DNA from: Pedobacter sp. Leaf41
GTDB taxonomy: Bacteria > Bacteroidota > Bacteroidia > Sphingobacteriales > Sphingobacteriaceae
Reading direction: 5' to 3'
NCBI RefSeq assembly: GCF_001422545.1
Contig: NZ_LMLE01000001.1
Location: 1,114,127-1,178,126, forward strand
Length of the DNA: 64,000 nucleotides
The notes beneath the pieces are model-generated. The model searched no databases, was not told the DNA's origin, and saw only the letters and a list, made by a program, of their open reading frames with translations. Positions within the stretch are counted from its first letter, which is position 1; each line of letters opens with the position of its first letter. Of this stretch, positions 8,307 to 18,381 are shown in pieces. The position numbers and the translations under genes were made by a program.

Positions 8307-9083
8307 TTACCAGTTAATTTTTTCTTTATTTAAAAATGAAGCAATTCCTTTTTTAAAATCTTCACTTTCCCTAACTCTTGCGTTTATTTGTACTGCAAAT
8401 TCCAAGTTTTTCTCCAATAGGGGATTTGTTGTTTGGTTAATTAGCTGTTTTGTGATCATCAACGAATTACCAGAACTCCCGCTACACAAACGTAGTGCAA
8501 ATTCTTTAACACTTCGATTAATTTCTGCTGAATTTGTTACATAATTTATCAATTTATATTCCAAAGCCTCCTGAGCTGTGAAAGTTTTTCCAGTTAGCAA
8601 TAATTCTTTAGCTATAGTTTCGTTTACCTTTTGCTTCAAAAAACACGAAACGATAGCCGGTACGAAGCCGATTTTAACTTCTGTATATCCAAAACTGCTT
8701 TCAGGAGTGGCGAAAATAATGTCGCATATTGTGGCTAATCCGCACCCCCCGGCGATTGCATGTCCCTCTACCTGTGCGATAACGATTTTCGGAAGATAAT
8801 AAATGGTTGTAAAAAGCTTTTTTAAGTTGTTCGAATCTATAACATTTTCTTCAAAGGTATTTTGTTGTAACTGTTGAAGATACTCTAAATCTGCACCCGC
8901 ACTAAATGAACCTCCATTGGCTTTTAATACGATCACTTTAACCGCATCATCTTCTGATGCTTGAATAAATTTCTCAGTTAATTCCAAAATTAATTGAGGA
9001 TTTAGTGCGTTTCTTTTTTCGGGTCTGTTGAGGGTTATGGTGGCAATTCTTTCTTCCACACGGTACAAAACCAGGTTTTCCAT
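8307..9083 (-). CDS. Enoyl-CoA hydratase/isomerase family protein
   Basis: Crotonase-fold enzyme of 258 residues, expected to hydrate or isomerise an acyl-CoA. The oxyanion-hole segments are present: SFSAGADLEYL near residue 60 and HAIAGGCGLA near 108, with one catalytic-type glutamate in TEVKIGF near 133. The second usual glutamate near 110 is replaced by the small residues of IAGGCGLA, so the exact reaction (hydratase, methylglutaconyl-CoA hydratase or isomerase) cannot be given. The start lies one base after the ComEC stop, so it is the last member of that operon by position, although no functional link to DNA uptake is known. Confidence 0.85.
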   Translation of the reverse strand: MENLVLYRVEERIATITLNRPEKRNALNPQLILELTEKFIQASEDDAVKVIVLKANGGSFSAGADLEYLQQLQQNTFEENVIDSNNLKKLFTTIYYLPKIVIAQVEGHAIAGGCGLATICDIIFATPESSFGYTEVKIGFVPAIVSCFLKQKVNETIAKELLLTGKTFTAQEALEYKLINYVTNSAEINRSVKEFALRLCSGSSGNSLMITKQLINQTTNPLLEKNLEFAVQINARVRESEDFKKGIASFLNKEKINW

Positions 9084-9084
9084 G

Positions 9085-11172
9085 TTATTGGGTTAGGTAA
9101 ACCAAATATGCAGGATTTTTCTTTAAAACATGAGCTTCTATTTTATTATTCTCCGCAAATTTTTTAAAGTTTGCTATTTTATAATCTTTATTTGTAGCGT
9201 CGATAATTAAATGTCTATATGTTAATTCTTTAGGAAGATTTTGTAAATTGTATTTGTTATTCGCTGTTAACCAAACGCTTGAAAATTTACTATCGATTAC
9301 TATCTTTTTATAATTAAGGTATTCATCAATCAGTAGAATATTGTACTTATAAAATACAATTTGGTTATCTTTTTTGATGAAATTCTTCGAAACAGTGTCT
9401 CTTTCCAAATTGGTAAATCTAATTGTATTAATCTGAGATTGTTGCAGTGCGGGCTCAATAAAGAATTTGTAATTTCTATCGTCCGGGCTTAAATCGGTAA
9501 GTAAAACTGCTGTTTTACCATCAATAAATGCAGTTGCATAATTTTTTCTTAAAGTGAAAAAGATAATTTTCTTCTGATGGATAGCCGTCCAATCATTATA
9601 AAGGGTAATTGTAGAACAAGCGATATAAATCAACGCGGAAATGATATAAAATTTAGCACTCTTACTGACAAGCCCGTAAATCAACAAGCTCAAAGCAATA
9701 CTCATTAAGATTAATTCTGGAAGAGTAATCCATACCGATGAAAAAGTAGAAAATGGTAAATCTGCAATCCATTTTAAAACGGTGTTTGTGGTAACGATAA
9801 TCCATTCAAAAATCGGGGAAATTTTATCTATAAATGGAATTAGAATAGCAATTCCTAAAACCATAATGAGGATAAGCGGAATAGAGATAAACAAATTCCC
9901 CATTAAAAAATAGACAGGAAACTGATGGAAATAATAAATACAAAGTGGAAATGTAACCAATTGTGCCGATAGAGAAAGTGCAATCAATTGCCAGATTTTA
10001 TTCAGCCATTTATTTTTGACGTAAATCCATTTGTAGATTTTCGGTTGAAGATAAATTAAACCAAAAACGGATAGGTATGACAGTTGAAAACCAACGTCCC
10101 AAATTAAGAATGGATTGTAAACCAATTGGCAGAATGCCGCAAATGCTAAAGTGTTATATCCGTTTTTGTTTCTGGCGAAAGTTTTAGCTGTGATGAAGAT
10201 CGTAATCATAATGGTCGCCCGGACGACAGATGGAGATAAACCTGTAATTAATGAATAGCCGCAAATCAGACAACAGATGAGGATAAACTTTAAAATTTTA
10301 AGTGAACGTTTTTTGTTCAGAAAAGCTAAACAAAAATCTAGCACAAAGAAAATTATAGCTACATGACTGCCGGAAACAGAGAGTGCATGTATGGTTCCGG
10401 TTTTGGAATATGCTGCTAACGTTTCCTTACTTAAATCAGCCCGATATCCTAAAATGAGTGTTGATGCAACTGCAAAAGCTTCGTCATCTTTTATTAGTTT
10501 TCGGTATTTTGCCACCTGCTTTTCCCTCAAATCCAAGGCAAACTTTATAATCTGATTTCCAGTATTTCTATCAGTTTTAAGCAAGTGATTTTGGTTGATA
10601 AATGTTTGTTCGTAAACATTTTTGCTGGCCAGCCATCTTTTAAAATCAAATTCAGCGGGATTATATGGGGGTTCTACTTCCAAATATTTTGCGGATACTA
10701 TCAACTCATCACCATATTTTAATTTTACAGGGCTCATACTATCTACCTTCAAAGCCAGCAACAATTGTCCGCTAAGCTTAACATGGTTCGAATTTTCGTA
10801 CCCAGACACTACGTTTGCCGTAAACTTCAAAATATCATTTGTTTGCTCGGGTTCATCATTTATCCAAATTTTTAAGTAGGTATATTTCTTTTTGGCGAAG
10901 TAATCTTGCTTCAGCTTGTGATTATTTAAGAGGCATAGTAATCCTCCCAGTATAAAAAAGAAAATAAAAATTAATGATCCTGTTATGCCTTTAAACTTAT
11001 AGCCCTTAGCCTTTTTATAAATTATATTAATAGTTAATAAAAAAATGAAAATCACCGCCAATGAAATTTCAGTAATCGAAATCATTCTTTGCGTTGCGAA
11101 GAAGTAAAAAATGCCAATCCCAATTAAAAAAGGGAGTAGAATCCTTGCGAAAATATATTCTGCTTTAAACAT
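9085..11172 (-). CDS. comEC: ComEC/Rec2-family DNA uptake channel
   Basis: Inner-membrane channel that brings single-stranded DNA into the cytoplasm in natural transformation. The 695 residues start with membrane segments and a DUF4131-type OB-fold region (about 100-200). They continue with the competence domain, marked by GTIHALSVSGSHVA near residue 260 and many hydrophobic helices to about 510. The C-terminal 170 residues are short and lack the HxHxDH signature of the metallo-beta-lactamase domain found in Bacillus ComEC; this shorter form is common in Bacteroidota. It begins three bases after the HhH-barrel gene and is followed after one base by the enoyl-CoA hydratase. Confidence 0.88.
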   Translation of the reverse strand: MFKAEYIFARILLPFLIGIGIFYFFATQRMISITEISLAVIFIFLLTINIIYKKAKGYKFKGITGSLIFIFFFILGGLLCLLNNHKLKQDYFAKKKYTYLKIWINDEPEQTNDILKFTANVVSGYENSNHVKLSGQLLLALKVDSMSPVKLKYGDELIVSAKYLEVEPPYNPAEFDFKRWLASKNVYEQTFINQNHLLKTDRNTGNQIIKFALDLREKQVAKYRKLIKDDEAFAVASTLILGYRADLSKETLAAYSKTGTIHALSVSGSHVAIIFFVLDFCLAFLNKKRSLKILKFILICCLICGYSLITGLSPSVVRATIMITIFITAKTFARNKNGYNTLAFAAFCQLVYNPFLIWDVGFQLSYLSVFGLIYLQPKIYKWIYVKNKWLNKIWQLIALSLSAQLVTFPLCIYYFHQFPVYFLMGNLFISIPLILIMVLGIAILIPFIDKISPIFEWIIVTTNTVLKWIADLPFSTFSSVWITLPELILMSIALSLLIYGLVSKSAKFYIISALIYIACSTITLYNDWTAIHQKKIIFFTLRKNYATAFIDGKTAVLLTDLSPDDRNYKFFIEPALQQSQINTIRFTNLERDTVSKNFIKKDNQIVFYKYNILLIDEYLNYKKIVIDSKFSSVWLTANNKYNLQNLPKELTYRHLIIDATNKDYKIANFKKFAENNKIEAHVLKKNPAYLVYLTQ

Positions 11173-11175
11173 CTT

Positions 11176-13206
11176 TTAAAATTGATACCTCAACTGGATT
11201 TTTACTTCTGATTTTTTATTGCCTTGTATTTCGTCCAAATATGAACCAACTGTTTCTATATCTTTATAAACGAACATGGCATATCTTGCCCAAATATTTA
11301 ATTTTTTAGCAAGGTTATATTTCAGGTTTAAATAAGTCCTGAAACCTTTTCCACTGTACATTCCGAAGGCAAAACTATATAGTACATCATCTTCGTAGGC
11401 ATAAATCCGGCTGTTGTAACTTGGTGTGTTGAAATATGCAATTCTTAGATTACCGGTGATTTTGGAAAACATCGGAGAGTAATCTACATCCTGATAAATC
11501 AGATAGCCAAATTCACGGTTTGCTTCGCCTTTTTTATATTGAGAAACTTCTACTCGGTTTTGAAAGCTCCATTTTTTATTGAGTTGCCAACTCACTTCCA
11601 TTCGATAACCCTCTTTCTTAACATTATCCAGAAAATTAATAGGCACATCCAAATCGGTGTTTTGTTGTTTGTTTTCCGTTTTAAATCTTGCTGAAAATTT
11701 AAAGGTTTTGCTCGGTGTGTAAACCGCCTGACTTAAAATTTCATAGCCTTTCGATGGTGCATCTACTCTATATTTTAACCAAGGAAACTGGAAGTAATCA
11801 CCATAAATGGAGAACGCCCATTTTTTGTTTGGAGTGATGTTTAAGCCTGCATACAATCCTTTTTCGTTTATCGCTTCGCTTGCCTCAGCCAATGCCTGAT
11901 TAAAAAAATTATGGTAATCCTTTTCATAGTTCCGATATGTTATTGCTGCAGAAACTGTAGGAGAAAGACTGATTAAAGCACCGTTAACATAAGCTAAACC
12001 GCTATTTAAACTTTTTCCGACTTCACCAAAGAGATAAATATTTTCGTAGGTATAATTATAATAAGCACCAAAATTTGTTAATGAATTTCCTGTAAAACTA
12101 AACCGATCGTAAACCGAAGTTTGTGTAATGAAACTACTTCCGTATTTACTCTGATAAGCAATGGCACCAATTCCCAATTCATTTTTGGTATATTGAAGTG
12201 CTGCTCCATAAACCTGCTGACTCAAAGAATTTTTGTTTTCAATCTCTGTCGGAGTTCTGTGGTAACCACTTTTATTAATGGTTGCCTGAACTAAATTGCC
12301 ATCAAAATCTAGCTCATGACTTGCATCCAGATTTCTAAAGGAGACGAAAGGTGTGATGTCAATATTTTTGTAAAGATTAATTGTTGCGGATGCGCCTCTT
12401 AAAAATGAATATTCATTGGCTGAAGTATAAGGACGCAAACCCAAGTCTTTTTTCGCTACGCTGGTAACATCTGGCCCTTTACCAAAGGCAAAACCCGACC
12501 ACATGGTAACACCTTGTCCGAATTGTAACGTGTAATCTCCAACTACTAGCTTTTTAACTCTACCTAATTTAAATAATGCAATATTTCCAGAGTAGAAATC
12601 AAATGGTTTACCAACGAATTTTTCACCAGCATCTTTATCCAGAGTAATGGCGGCTGAAACAATTGTTCCATAATGGTATCGGTAGCGAGTTTGAAACCTT
12701 TCTGGAGTACCTAAATATCGGTTTCCGGGTAAATCTGTGAAACCTTTTTGCGTTTGCAAAGTTTGCGCAAAACGCATCACTAAATCATTCTCTCCTAAAG
12801 TTAAGATATTTTTAAAGCTAAGCTTTTCGTATTCTGTTGCAACACTCAAAGTAACAAATGGCAGCAAACTCTCTACAGTTTTAATATCAAATGCATCAAT
12901 ACTTTGAAGCTCTAATAGATTGACAAAATCTCCGTTATCTTTTAAATAGGCAAAAAAATTACTAATTTGAAGAGGAGACAAAAACACAAGTGTCTTCAAT
13001 TCTTCTGGCGAAGTTTTGTTGAGATTAATTGGATGCTTTTTATATCGCGTCAGCACGTCAATTAGTTCAGTAATGTCATAATCATCAGGAAGATTTTCTG
13101 CTACACTTTCCAAAATATCTCGAACATTAACTTCTTGCTCAGCAATTTGAGCGTTTGCAATGAAACCCATCACTACAAATACCAATGTTATAAGTCTAAA
13201 ACGCAT
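11176..13206 (-). CDS. Outer-membrane barrel protein with N-terminal ComEA-like HhH region
   Basis: A 676-residue exported protein. I chose the ATG at 13206, because it gives a signal peptide (MRFRLITLVF...IANAQ), over an earlier ATG at 13248 that adds 14 residues. Residues about 45-105 resemble a ComEA double helix-hairpin-helix: INLNKTSPEELKTL, then a run ending NGDFVNLLELQSI. The usual Gly-hydrophobic-Gly hairpins are not conserved, so DNA binding is uncertain. The remaining 550 residues alternate polar and aromatic residues and end in phenylalanine (LRYQF), as expected for an outer-membrane barrel. It overlaps the upstream PorV-like gene by 11 bases and precedes comEC by three. Confidence 0.8.
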   Translation of the reverse strand: MRFRLITLVFVVMGFIANAQIAEQEVNVRDILESVAENLPDDYDITELIDVLTRYKKHPINLNKTSPEELKTLVFLSPLQISNFFAYLKDNGDFVNLLELQSIDAFDIKTVESLLPFVTLSVATEYEKLSFKNILTLGENDLVMRFAQTLQTQKGFTDLPGNRYLGTPERFQTRYRYHYGTIVSAAITLDKDAGEKFVGKPFDFYSGNIALFKLGRVKKLVVGDYTLQFGQGVTMWSGFAFGKGPDVTSVAKKDLGLRPYTSANEYSFLRGASATINLYKNIDITPFVSFRNLDASHELDFDGNLVQATINKSGYHRTPTEIENKNSLSQQVYGAALQYTKNELGIGAIAYQSKYGSSFITQTSVYDRFSFTGNSLTNFGAYYNYTYENIYLFGEVGKSLNSGLAYVNGALISLSPTVSAAITYRNYEKDYHNFFNQALAEASEAINEKGLYAGLNITPNKKWAFSIYGDYFQFPWLKYRVDAPSKGYEILSQAVYTPSKTFKFSARFKTENKQQNTDLDVPINFLDNVKKEGYRMEVSWQLNKKWSFQNRVEVSQYKKGEANREFGYLIYQDVDYSPMFSKITGNLRIAYFNTPSYNSRIYAYEDDVLYSFAFGMYSGKGFRTYLNLKYNLAKKLNIWARYAMFVYKDIETVGSYLDEIQGNKKSEVKIQLRYQF

Positions 13207-13996
13207 AACCAATTCCAATTTGAGGTGCATAACCAAAGTTGGCATCATAGGTAGTTGCCATATCCAACAAGAATTTTTTATAGTTTAAACCGAAACCAGC
13301 ATATTGCTTAAAAGGCTTCGCACTTAAACCACCGCGTAGACTTAATAAACTTATAATTTTATAGTCGATGCCCAAGCTAACATCAATAGATTCATCAAGT
13401 TTTTTACTGACAGATGTAGCAATTAATACCTTATCGGAGGCCAAATAACTTGCACCGACATTAAAAGATGTTGGAATTTCTATTAATATTTCGGTGCTGC
13501 TGAACTTCTGTTTTGATAGATTACTTAAAAAAACACCGAAAGTAAATTCTTTGCTAAAATGGTAAAGCACCCCAACATCTATCGAAAAACCTGTTGAAGC
13601 ACCATAACTCGCAATTCTTAGTTGATGATAGTTCGCATTTAGGCCGATTGATAGTTTGTTTCCGAGTTTTTTGGCATAAGCAAAACCAATTTTGTTTTCG
13701 TTGTATTCTGCGAAACCATATCGCTGAAAACTGGCGCCAGCAAAATTATTTTTAAACGGTACAACAGCCACCAAGGCTTGGGTGCTAATTTCATTACTAA
13801 ATAAATGCCTGATAAAATTTAAGGAAAGTGTAGGCTTTTCAAGAGAAGTTATTCCCGAGGGATTTGCCTGTAATGCCCAAACATCGGTAACGGCGGTGCC
13901 GTTGTTGCCCATAGCAGTAAGCCGAGGACCCAGACTGTTTTGACCGAATAAATAAAAAGGTGTTAGGGAGATTAACAATACATTCCATATTTTCAT
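13196..13996 (-). CDS. PorV/PorQ-like (FadL-type) outer-membrane barrel protein
   Basis: A 266-residue exported barrel protein with signal peptide ending YLFGQ. The segment GPRLTAMGNNGTAVTDVWALQANP is interpreted as the N-terminal hatch of PorV/UPF0164-type barrels: LTAMGN followed by an ANPSG turn. It ends with GIGYAF, a typical C-terminal beta signal. PorV helps the type IX secretion system in Bacteroidota, but the short length and linkage to the HhH-barrel and comEC suggest another role here. The stop overlaps the next gene, so the two are translationally coupled. Confidence 0.75.
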   Translation of the reverse strand: MKIWNVLLISLTPFYLFGQNSLGPRLTAMGNNGTAVTDVWALQANPSGITSLEKPTLSLNFIRHLFSNEISTQALVAVVPFKNNFAGASFQRYGFAEYNENKIGFAYAKKLGNKLSIGLNANYHQLRIASYGASTGFSIDVGVLYHFSKEFTFGVFLSNLSKQKFSSTEILIEIPTSFNVGASYLASDKVLIATSVSKKLDESIDVSLGIDYKIISLLSLRGGLSAKPFKQYAGFGLNYKKFLLDMATTYDANFGYAPQIGIGYAF

Positions 13997-14114
13997 TTGA
14001 GGGCGTTAAACCAGTAAATAAAAAATAGGGAGGATTGTGTTTGGTTATTCTAATTTAGTAAAATAAAATCAGAAATGATAACTATAAAATTTCTAAAATT
14101 CTCATAAAAAGAAA

Positions 14115-14142
14115 AGCCTCGACTGTTTTCACAATCGAGGCT
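14115..14142 (-). terminator. Terminator after yidC
   Basis: AGCCTCGA and TCGAGGCT pair over a 12-base loop that itself has TG/CA pairing. It lies 18 bases past the yidC stop on the minus strand and continues into TTTTCTTTTT. Confidence 0.7.
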
Positions 14143-14159
14143 CTTTTATCATAATTTAA

Positions 14160-15959
14160 TTATTTTTTTGCTTGTTGTTGCTGACGCATGTAATCATCTA
14201 AACGCTGTTGAAATTTAGATTTCTTTTTTTTCTCATCAGCTGGTCTTGCTTTATTCTGTTGAATTAAAGCATGGATTTTATCATCATCTACCATTTTGCG
14301 AATTAAGAACTGCTGTCCGAAAGTCATTAAGTTGGCCAAGAAATAATAATAGTTTAAACCAGCAGGGTAACTGTTCAAAACACCTAAGAAAATGATCGGC
14401 ATGATATAACCAATGTATTTCATTTGACCAGTTGCACCCGAAACCTGATTGTTAAAGTAAGTCATGATTAGCGTCGAAACCGTCATCAACACACACATTA
14501 AACTTAAGTGATCGCCGATAAATGGAACTTTAAATCCGAATTTTATAAATTCATCATAGGTTGATAAATCTTTCATCCATAAGAAACTTTCTCCACGTAA
14601 TTCGAAAAGGTTAGGGAAGAAGAAGAAAAAAGCCATTACTAACGGTAATTGTAAAACCATTGGTAAACAACCACCAAGTGGATTTACACCAGCCTTTTTG
14701 TAAAGTTTTAAATATTCTTGTTGAACCAAGGTTGGATTATCTTCACCTACTTTAGCTTTAATTTCATCCATTTCTGGTTTTAAAACCCTCATTTTAGCCA
14801 TTGATAAGTATGACTTATAAGTTAATGGAGATAAAGCAACTTTCAATAAAATGGTTAATACCAAAATAATTAAACCGAAATTCCAGCCGAAGTTATTAAG
14901 GAAATTAAATACAGGCAATACGATAAAACGGTTGATGTATTTTAACGGCCAGTAACCTAAATCTACTTGTTTCTCTAAGTCATATCCTTGATCTTTTAAA
15001 GCTGAAAATTTATTCGTTCCGAAGTAAAATTCCATGCTGTATGCCTGGTTAGCAAGGTGCGTATAAGGCAATTGCATATTAGCATCATAAAATTTTACTT
15101 GTCCGGGAGCTGTTGGGATTTTTACTTCTAAACTTCCTTTTTCGAAACCATCCTTCGAAATCAGCGTTGCAGAGAAAAAGTGTTGTTTAAATGAAAACCA
15201 TTGAATTTTTCCTTTGCCTAAATCTTCCTTTTCATCTTTTGATACACTTAAGTGATCAACATCACCATCTACATATTTATAGTAGGGTGCCGAATAACGG
15301 TGCTCGCTTTCTAAAGATTTTTCTTGCTGTAATAAAATAGTTTGCCAGTTTAAAGAAATGTTATTTCCGGCAATTACTTGTTGTAAGCCAACCAGGTTGA
15401 TGTTAAAGCCAACTTTATTACTCGCAGCTTTTAAATCGTAAACATATTCAACATAAGCATTTGCGCCATAGTTAGCACGCATGGTTACGGTATTACCAGC
15501 TTTAGTAGGCGTAAAATATAAATCGTTAGTGTTGATTACTTTGCCAGCAGCATTTAAAGTTAAGCCAAATTTATTGGCATTTCCGTCAAATAATATTAGC
15601 GGCTTGCCAGCATAGGTTTTTTGTCCTTTAACTTCTACTGAAATAATTCTACCACCTTTATTACTTAGGTTGATTAATAATTTCTCATTCTCTAAAACTG
15701 TTTTTGCATCTGTTCCTGTTATTGCAGAACCGAAAGGACCTTTTAAAGCCAACGAATCTACGGTTGGTGTACTTGCTACAGCAGTTGTGTCTTTTAAAAC
15801 TGGTTTAATTCCAGCATTTTTTAGTGAATCAGCTCTCTTTATAGAGTCGATTCTGGCATTTTCTTTTTTTATTTCAGCATCTTTTGGCCCAAAAAAGTAG
15901 AATGATCCCGCCAAGATGATCATAATCAGGAATAATCCTGTAAAGGTATTTCTATCCAT
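14160..15959 (-). CDS. yidC: Membrane protein insertase YidC
   Basis: Inserts and folds inner-membrane proteins with or without SecYEG. The 599 residues show an N-terminal membrane anchor (FTGLFLIMIILAGSFYFF), a large periplasmic beta-supersandwich domain (about 60-340) and the conserved five-helix core. The core contains LVQQEYLKLYKKAGVNPLGG near residue 415 and the hydrophilic-groove segments. The tail is Lys/Gln-rich (RPADEKKKKSKFQQ), as in other long YidC proteins that bind ribosomes. It follows pyrG by 20 bases, a gene order common in Bacteroidota. Confidence 0.96.
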   Translation of the reverse strand: MDRNTFTGLFLIMIILAGSFYFFGPKDAEIKKENARIDSIKRADSLKNAGIKPVLKDTTAVASTPTVDSLALKGPFGSAITGTDAKTVLENEKLLINLSNKGGRIISVEVKGQKTYAGKPLILFDGNANKFGLTLNAAGKVINTNDLYFTPTKAGNTVTMRANYGANAYVEYVYDLKAASNKVGFNINLVGLQQVIAGNNISLNWQTILLQQEKSLESEHRYSAPYYKYVDGDVDHLSVSKDEKEDLGKGKIQWFSFKQHFFSATLISKDGFEKGSLEVKIPTAPGQVKFYDANMQLPYTHLANQAYSMEFYFGTNKFSALKDQGYDLEKQVDLGYWPLKYINRFIVLPVFNFLNNFGWNFGLIILVLTILLKVALSPLTYKSYLSMAKMRVLKPEMDEIKAKVGEDNPTLVQQEYLKLYKKAGVNPLGGCLPMVLQLPLVMAFFFFFPNLFELRGESFLWMKDLSTYDEFIKFGFKVPFIGDHLSLMCVLMTVSTLIMTYFNNQVSGATGQMKYIGYIMPIIFLGVLNSYPAGLNYYYFLANLMTFGQQFLIRKMVDDDKIHALIQQNKARPADEKKKKSKFQQRLDDYMRQQQQAKK

Positions 15960-15979
15960 TATATTTGTTTGTACTGCTT

Positions 15980-17596
15980 TTAATTCGTTTTCTTTTTCGC
16001 AAACTCCATCGCAGCGGCGACAAATTTAACAAAAAGTGGGTGAGGATTAGCAACTGTTGATTTTAATTCTGGGTGAAACTGTCCTCCCACGAAAAAAGGA
16101 TGGTTTTTTAGCTCTACAATTTCCACCAGATTTGTTTGTGGATTAATTCCAGAAGCAATCATTCCAGCATCTTCGTACTGCTTTAAATAATCGTTGTTAA
16201 ATTCGTAACGATGACGGTGACGCTCATTGATATGTGCCTTGCCGTAGATCGCAAATGCTTTCGTTCCTTTCTTTATGTCGCAAGGATATGAACCTAAACG
16301 CATGGTACCGCCCATGTTTACAATATTTTTCTGTTCTTCCATCATGTTAATCACAGGATTTTTAGAATCAGCTTCAATTTCGGTAGTATGCGCATCTTTT
16401 AAGCCCAAAACATTCCGCCCGAACTCAATAACAGCACATTGCATACCCAAACAGATCCCGAAAAATGGAATATTATTTTCGCGGACGTATTTGATAGTGT
16501 CGATTTTTCCTTCAATACCACGACTTCCGAAACCTGGTGCAACTAAAACACCATGTAAGTGACCTAATTTTTCTTTTACGTTATCAGGAAAAATGCCTTC
16601 AGAGTGGATATATTCTACACGAACTTTACATTCGTTTTTAGAACCTGCATGCACGAAAGATTCGATAATCGATTTGTAAGCATCTGGTAACTCAACATAT
16701 TTACCAACCAAACCAATAGTTACATCAGCTGTCGGATTTTTTAAATGTCCCAAAAACTCTTTCCAGCTTTCCATATCTGGTTCGTTTTTAGTTGGGAGTT
16801 TTAATTTAGCCAAAACCGTTTTATCCAACTGTTCTTTCATCATCAACAACGGAACATCATAAATAGTAGATGCATCCATAGATTCGACTACGGCGTTGAT
16901 GTTAACGTTACAAAAAAGAGCAATTTTTTTTCTTAAATCAGAACCTAAGTGATGTTCAGTACGACAAACTAAAATATCCGGTTGGATACCATATTCCAAT
17001 AATGCCTTAACCGAATGTTGTGTTGGTTTAGTTTTTAATTCGCCAGCAGCAGCTAAATAAGGCACTAATGTTAAGTGAATTACAATCGCATTTGAACTTC
17101 CTTCTTCCCATTTAAACTGACGAACAGCTTCAATAAAAGGTAGAGATTCAATATCGCCAACGGTTCCGCCTAGTTCAGTAATAACAATATCATAATCACC
17201 ACTATCGCCCAAAATACGCATATTGCGCTTAATTTCGTCAGTTATGTGAGGCACAACCTGAACTGTTTTACCTAAATATTCGCCTTTACGTTCTTTGTTA
17301 ATCACGTTTTGGTAAATACGGCCAGTAGTAATGTTGTTTGCTTGAGAAGTTGGAACGTTCAAGAAACGCTCATAGTGACCAAGATCCAGATCGGTTTCGG
17401 CACCATCTTCAGTAACAAAACATTCGCCATGTTCATAAGGATTCAGTGTTCCTGGATCGATATTGATATAAGGATCGAACTTTTGAATGGTTACACGGTA
17501 GCCACGTGCCTGTAAAAGTTTAGCTAAAGATGCGGAAATGATGCCCTTACCCAATGAGGAAGTAACACCGCCCGTAACAAAAATATACTTAGTCAT
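15980..17596 (-). CDS. pyrG: CTP synthase
   Basis: Makes CTP from UTP, ATP and glutamine. The 538 residues show the N-terminal synthase domain with [16 protein letters not shown] at residues 9-24 and [16 protein letters not shown] near 70, and the C-terminal class I glutamine amidotransferase domain with the nucleophile Cys382 in GICLGMQC and a GQFHPE segment near 515. Length and motifs are fully normal. It is transcribed ahead of yidC. A -7-like element and a leader hairpin lie directly upstream, so the leader could adjust expression to pyrimidine supply. Confidence 0.97.
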   Translation of the reverse strand: MTKYIFVTGGVTSSLGKGIISASLAKLLQARGYRVTIQKFDPYINIDPGTLNPYEHGECFVTEDGAETDLDLGHYERFLNVPTSQANNITTGRIYQNVINKERKGEYLGKTVQVVPHITDEIKRNMRILGDSGDYDIVITELGGTVGDIESLPFIEAVRQFKWEEGSSNAIVIHLTLVPYLAAAGELKTKPTQHSVKALLEYGIQPDILVCRTEHHLGSDLRKKIALFCNVNINAVVESMDASTIYDVPLLMMKEQLDKTVLAKLKLPTKNEPDMESWKEFLGHLKNPTADVTIGLVGKYVELPDAYKSIIESFVHAGSKNECKVRVEYIHSEGIFPDNVKEKLGHLHGVLVAPGFGSRGIEGKIDTIKYVRENNIPFFGICLGMQCAVIEFGRNVLGLKDAHTTEIEADSKNPVINMMEEQKNIVNMGGTMRLGSYPCDIKKGTKAFAIYGKAHINERHRHRYEFNNDYLKQYEDAGMIASGINPQTNLVEIVELKNHPFFVGGQFHPELKSTVANPHPLFVKFVAAAMEFAKKKTN

Positions 17597-17611
17597 GTTT
17601 GTGATTTTTTA

Positions 17612-17633
17612 CGGCAAATGGTAAATATTGCCG
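17612..17633 (-). promoter_or_regulatory. Hairpin in the pyrG leader
   Basis: CGGCAA and TTGCCG enclose a 10-base loop, ending 15 bases before the pyrG start on the minus strand. It lies between the proposed promoter and the start codon. It is not followed by a T run in the direction of pyrG, so translation control or RNA stability is more likely than termination. Confidence 0.35.
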
Positions 17634-17649
17634 CTTTTTGTACGGGATA

Positions 17650-17657
17650 CAAAGGTA
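17650..17657 (-). promoter_or_regulatory. pyrG promoter -7 element
   Basis: Minus-strand TACCTTTG matches the Bacteroidota -7 consensus TAnnTTTG. It gives a leader of roughly 45 bases for pyrG. No clear -33 TTTG was found. Confidence 0.45.
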
Positions 17658-17795
17658 GGAAAATTCCTTGTTTCTGCTGATTTAAAATTTAGATATTTTA
17701 AAAATGATAATGCGATGTTTATCAGAAAATTAGCTGAATTTATCAGTAGATTTTAAAATTTTAACGGATTATCTACTATGTAATAAGGAATTTCA

Positions 17796-18335
17796 CTAAC
17801 AGCAGTTATAGTAGATTTTTACCTTTTTTTCTTTCTCGCTCCAGGCGATATAAAGATTTTTTTCTTTACCTAAACGATACTTGAAGCCATTTAAGCCAGA
17901 TTTTTTAAGCTCTTCGTATAGCGCTTTATCCGGAACATAACTGTCAGGCTTGTCTTCCGGCATTACTGCAGGCTCGATAAAATTATCTTCGGCAAAAAAA
18001 TCATCTGCTATGGTTTTTAAGAATACAATCTGAGCTTTTTCTTTCGATAAATCAAGATTTGGATCTGTATTTCCTAACAAATCGGTTCCTTTTAGTTTTA
18101 CGTTATAAATTTCTTTTCCATCAAAATTTTTAATGGTAAAGGTTAAAACCATTTCTTCCGGTTTCCTGCCAGTGAGCTCAATTTTAAAAGTATCGAGCTT
18201 ATTTAGATCAGAAAATGATTGAGCAACACTTTGATTTACATTCTTAAATTCTATAGAATCGTTGTTTTTTGGTTTGTCAGTTTGGCAAGCATATAACAAT
18301 AAGGCAATGGAAAGTAGGAGCAGTAATTTTCTCAT
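17796..18335 (-). CDS. Lipoprotein of unknown function
   Basis: A 179-residue lipoprotein. The signal peptide MRKLLLLLSIALLLYAC ends in a lipobox with Cys17, so the protein is expected to be lipid-anchored. The mature part contains two halves of alternating strands and charged turns, with no cysteine pairs or catalytic motifs that I recognise; it ends in NCC. It stands alone, about 46 bases after the barrel-type gene on the same strand in the reading sense reversed (that gene lies upstream at 18382-18942 after kdsB), so these two envelope genes may be co-transcribed. Confidence 0.7.
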   Translation of the reverse strand: MRKLLLLLSIALLLYACQTDKPKNNDSIEFKNVNQSVAQSFSDLNKLDTFKIELTGRKPEEMVLTFTIKNFDGKEIYNVKLKGTDLLGNTDPNLDLSKEKAQIVFLKTIADDFFAEDNFIEPAVMPEDKPDSYVPDKALYEELKKSGLNGFKYRLGKEKNLYIAWSEKEKKVKIYYNCC

Positions 18336-18381
18336 TTCCGAAAATACAAATTTTAAGTTTTTATAAATAATTAAATTACAA

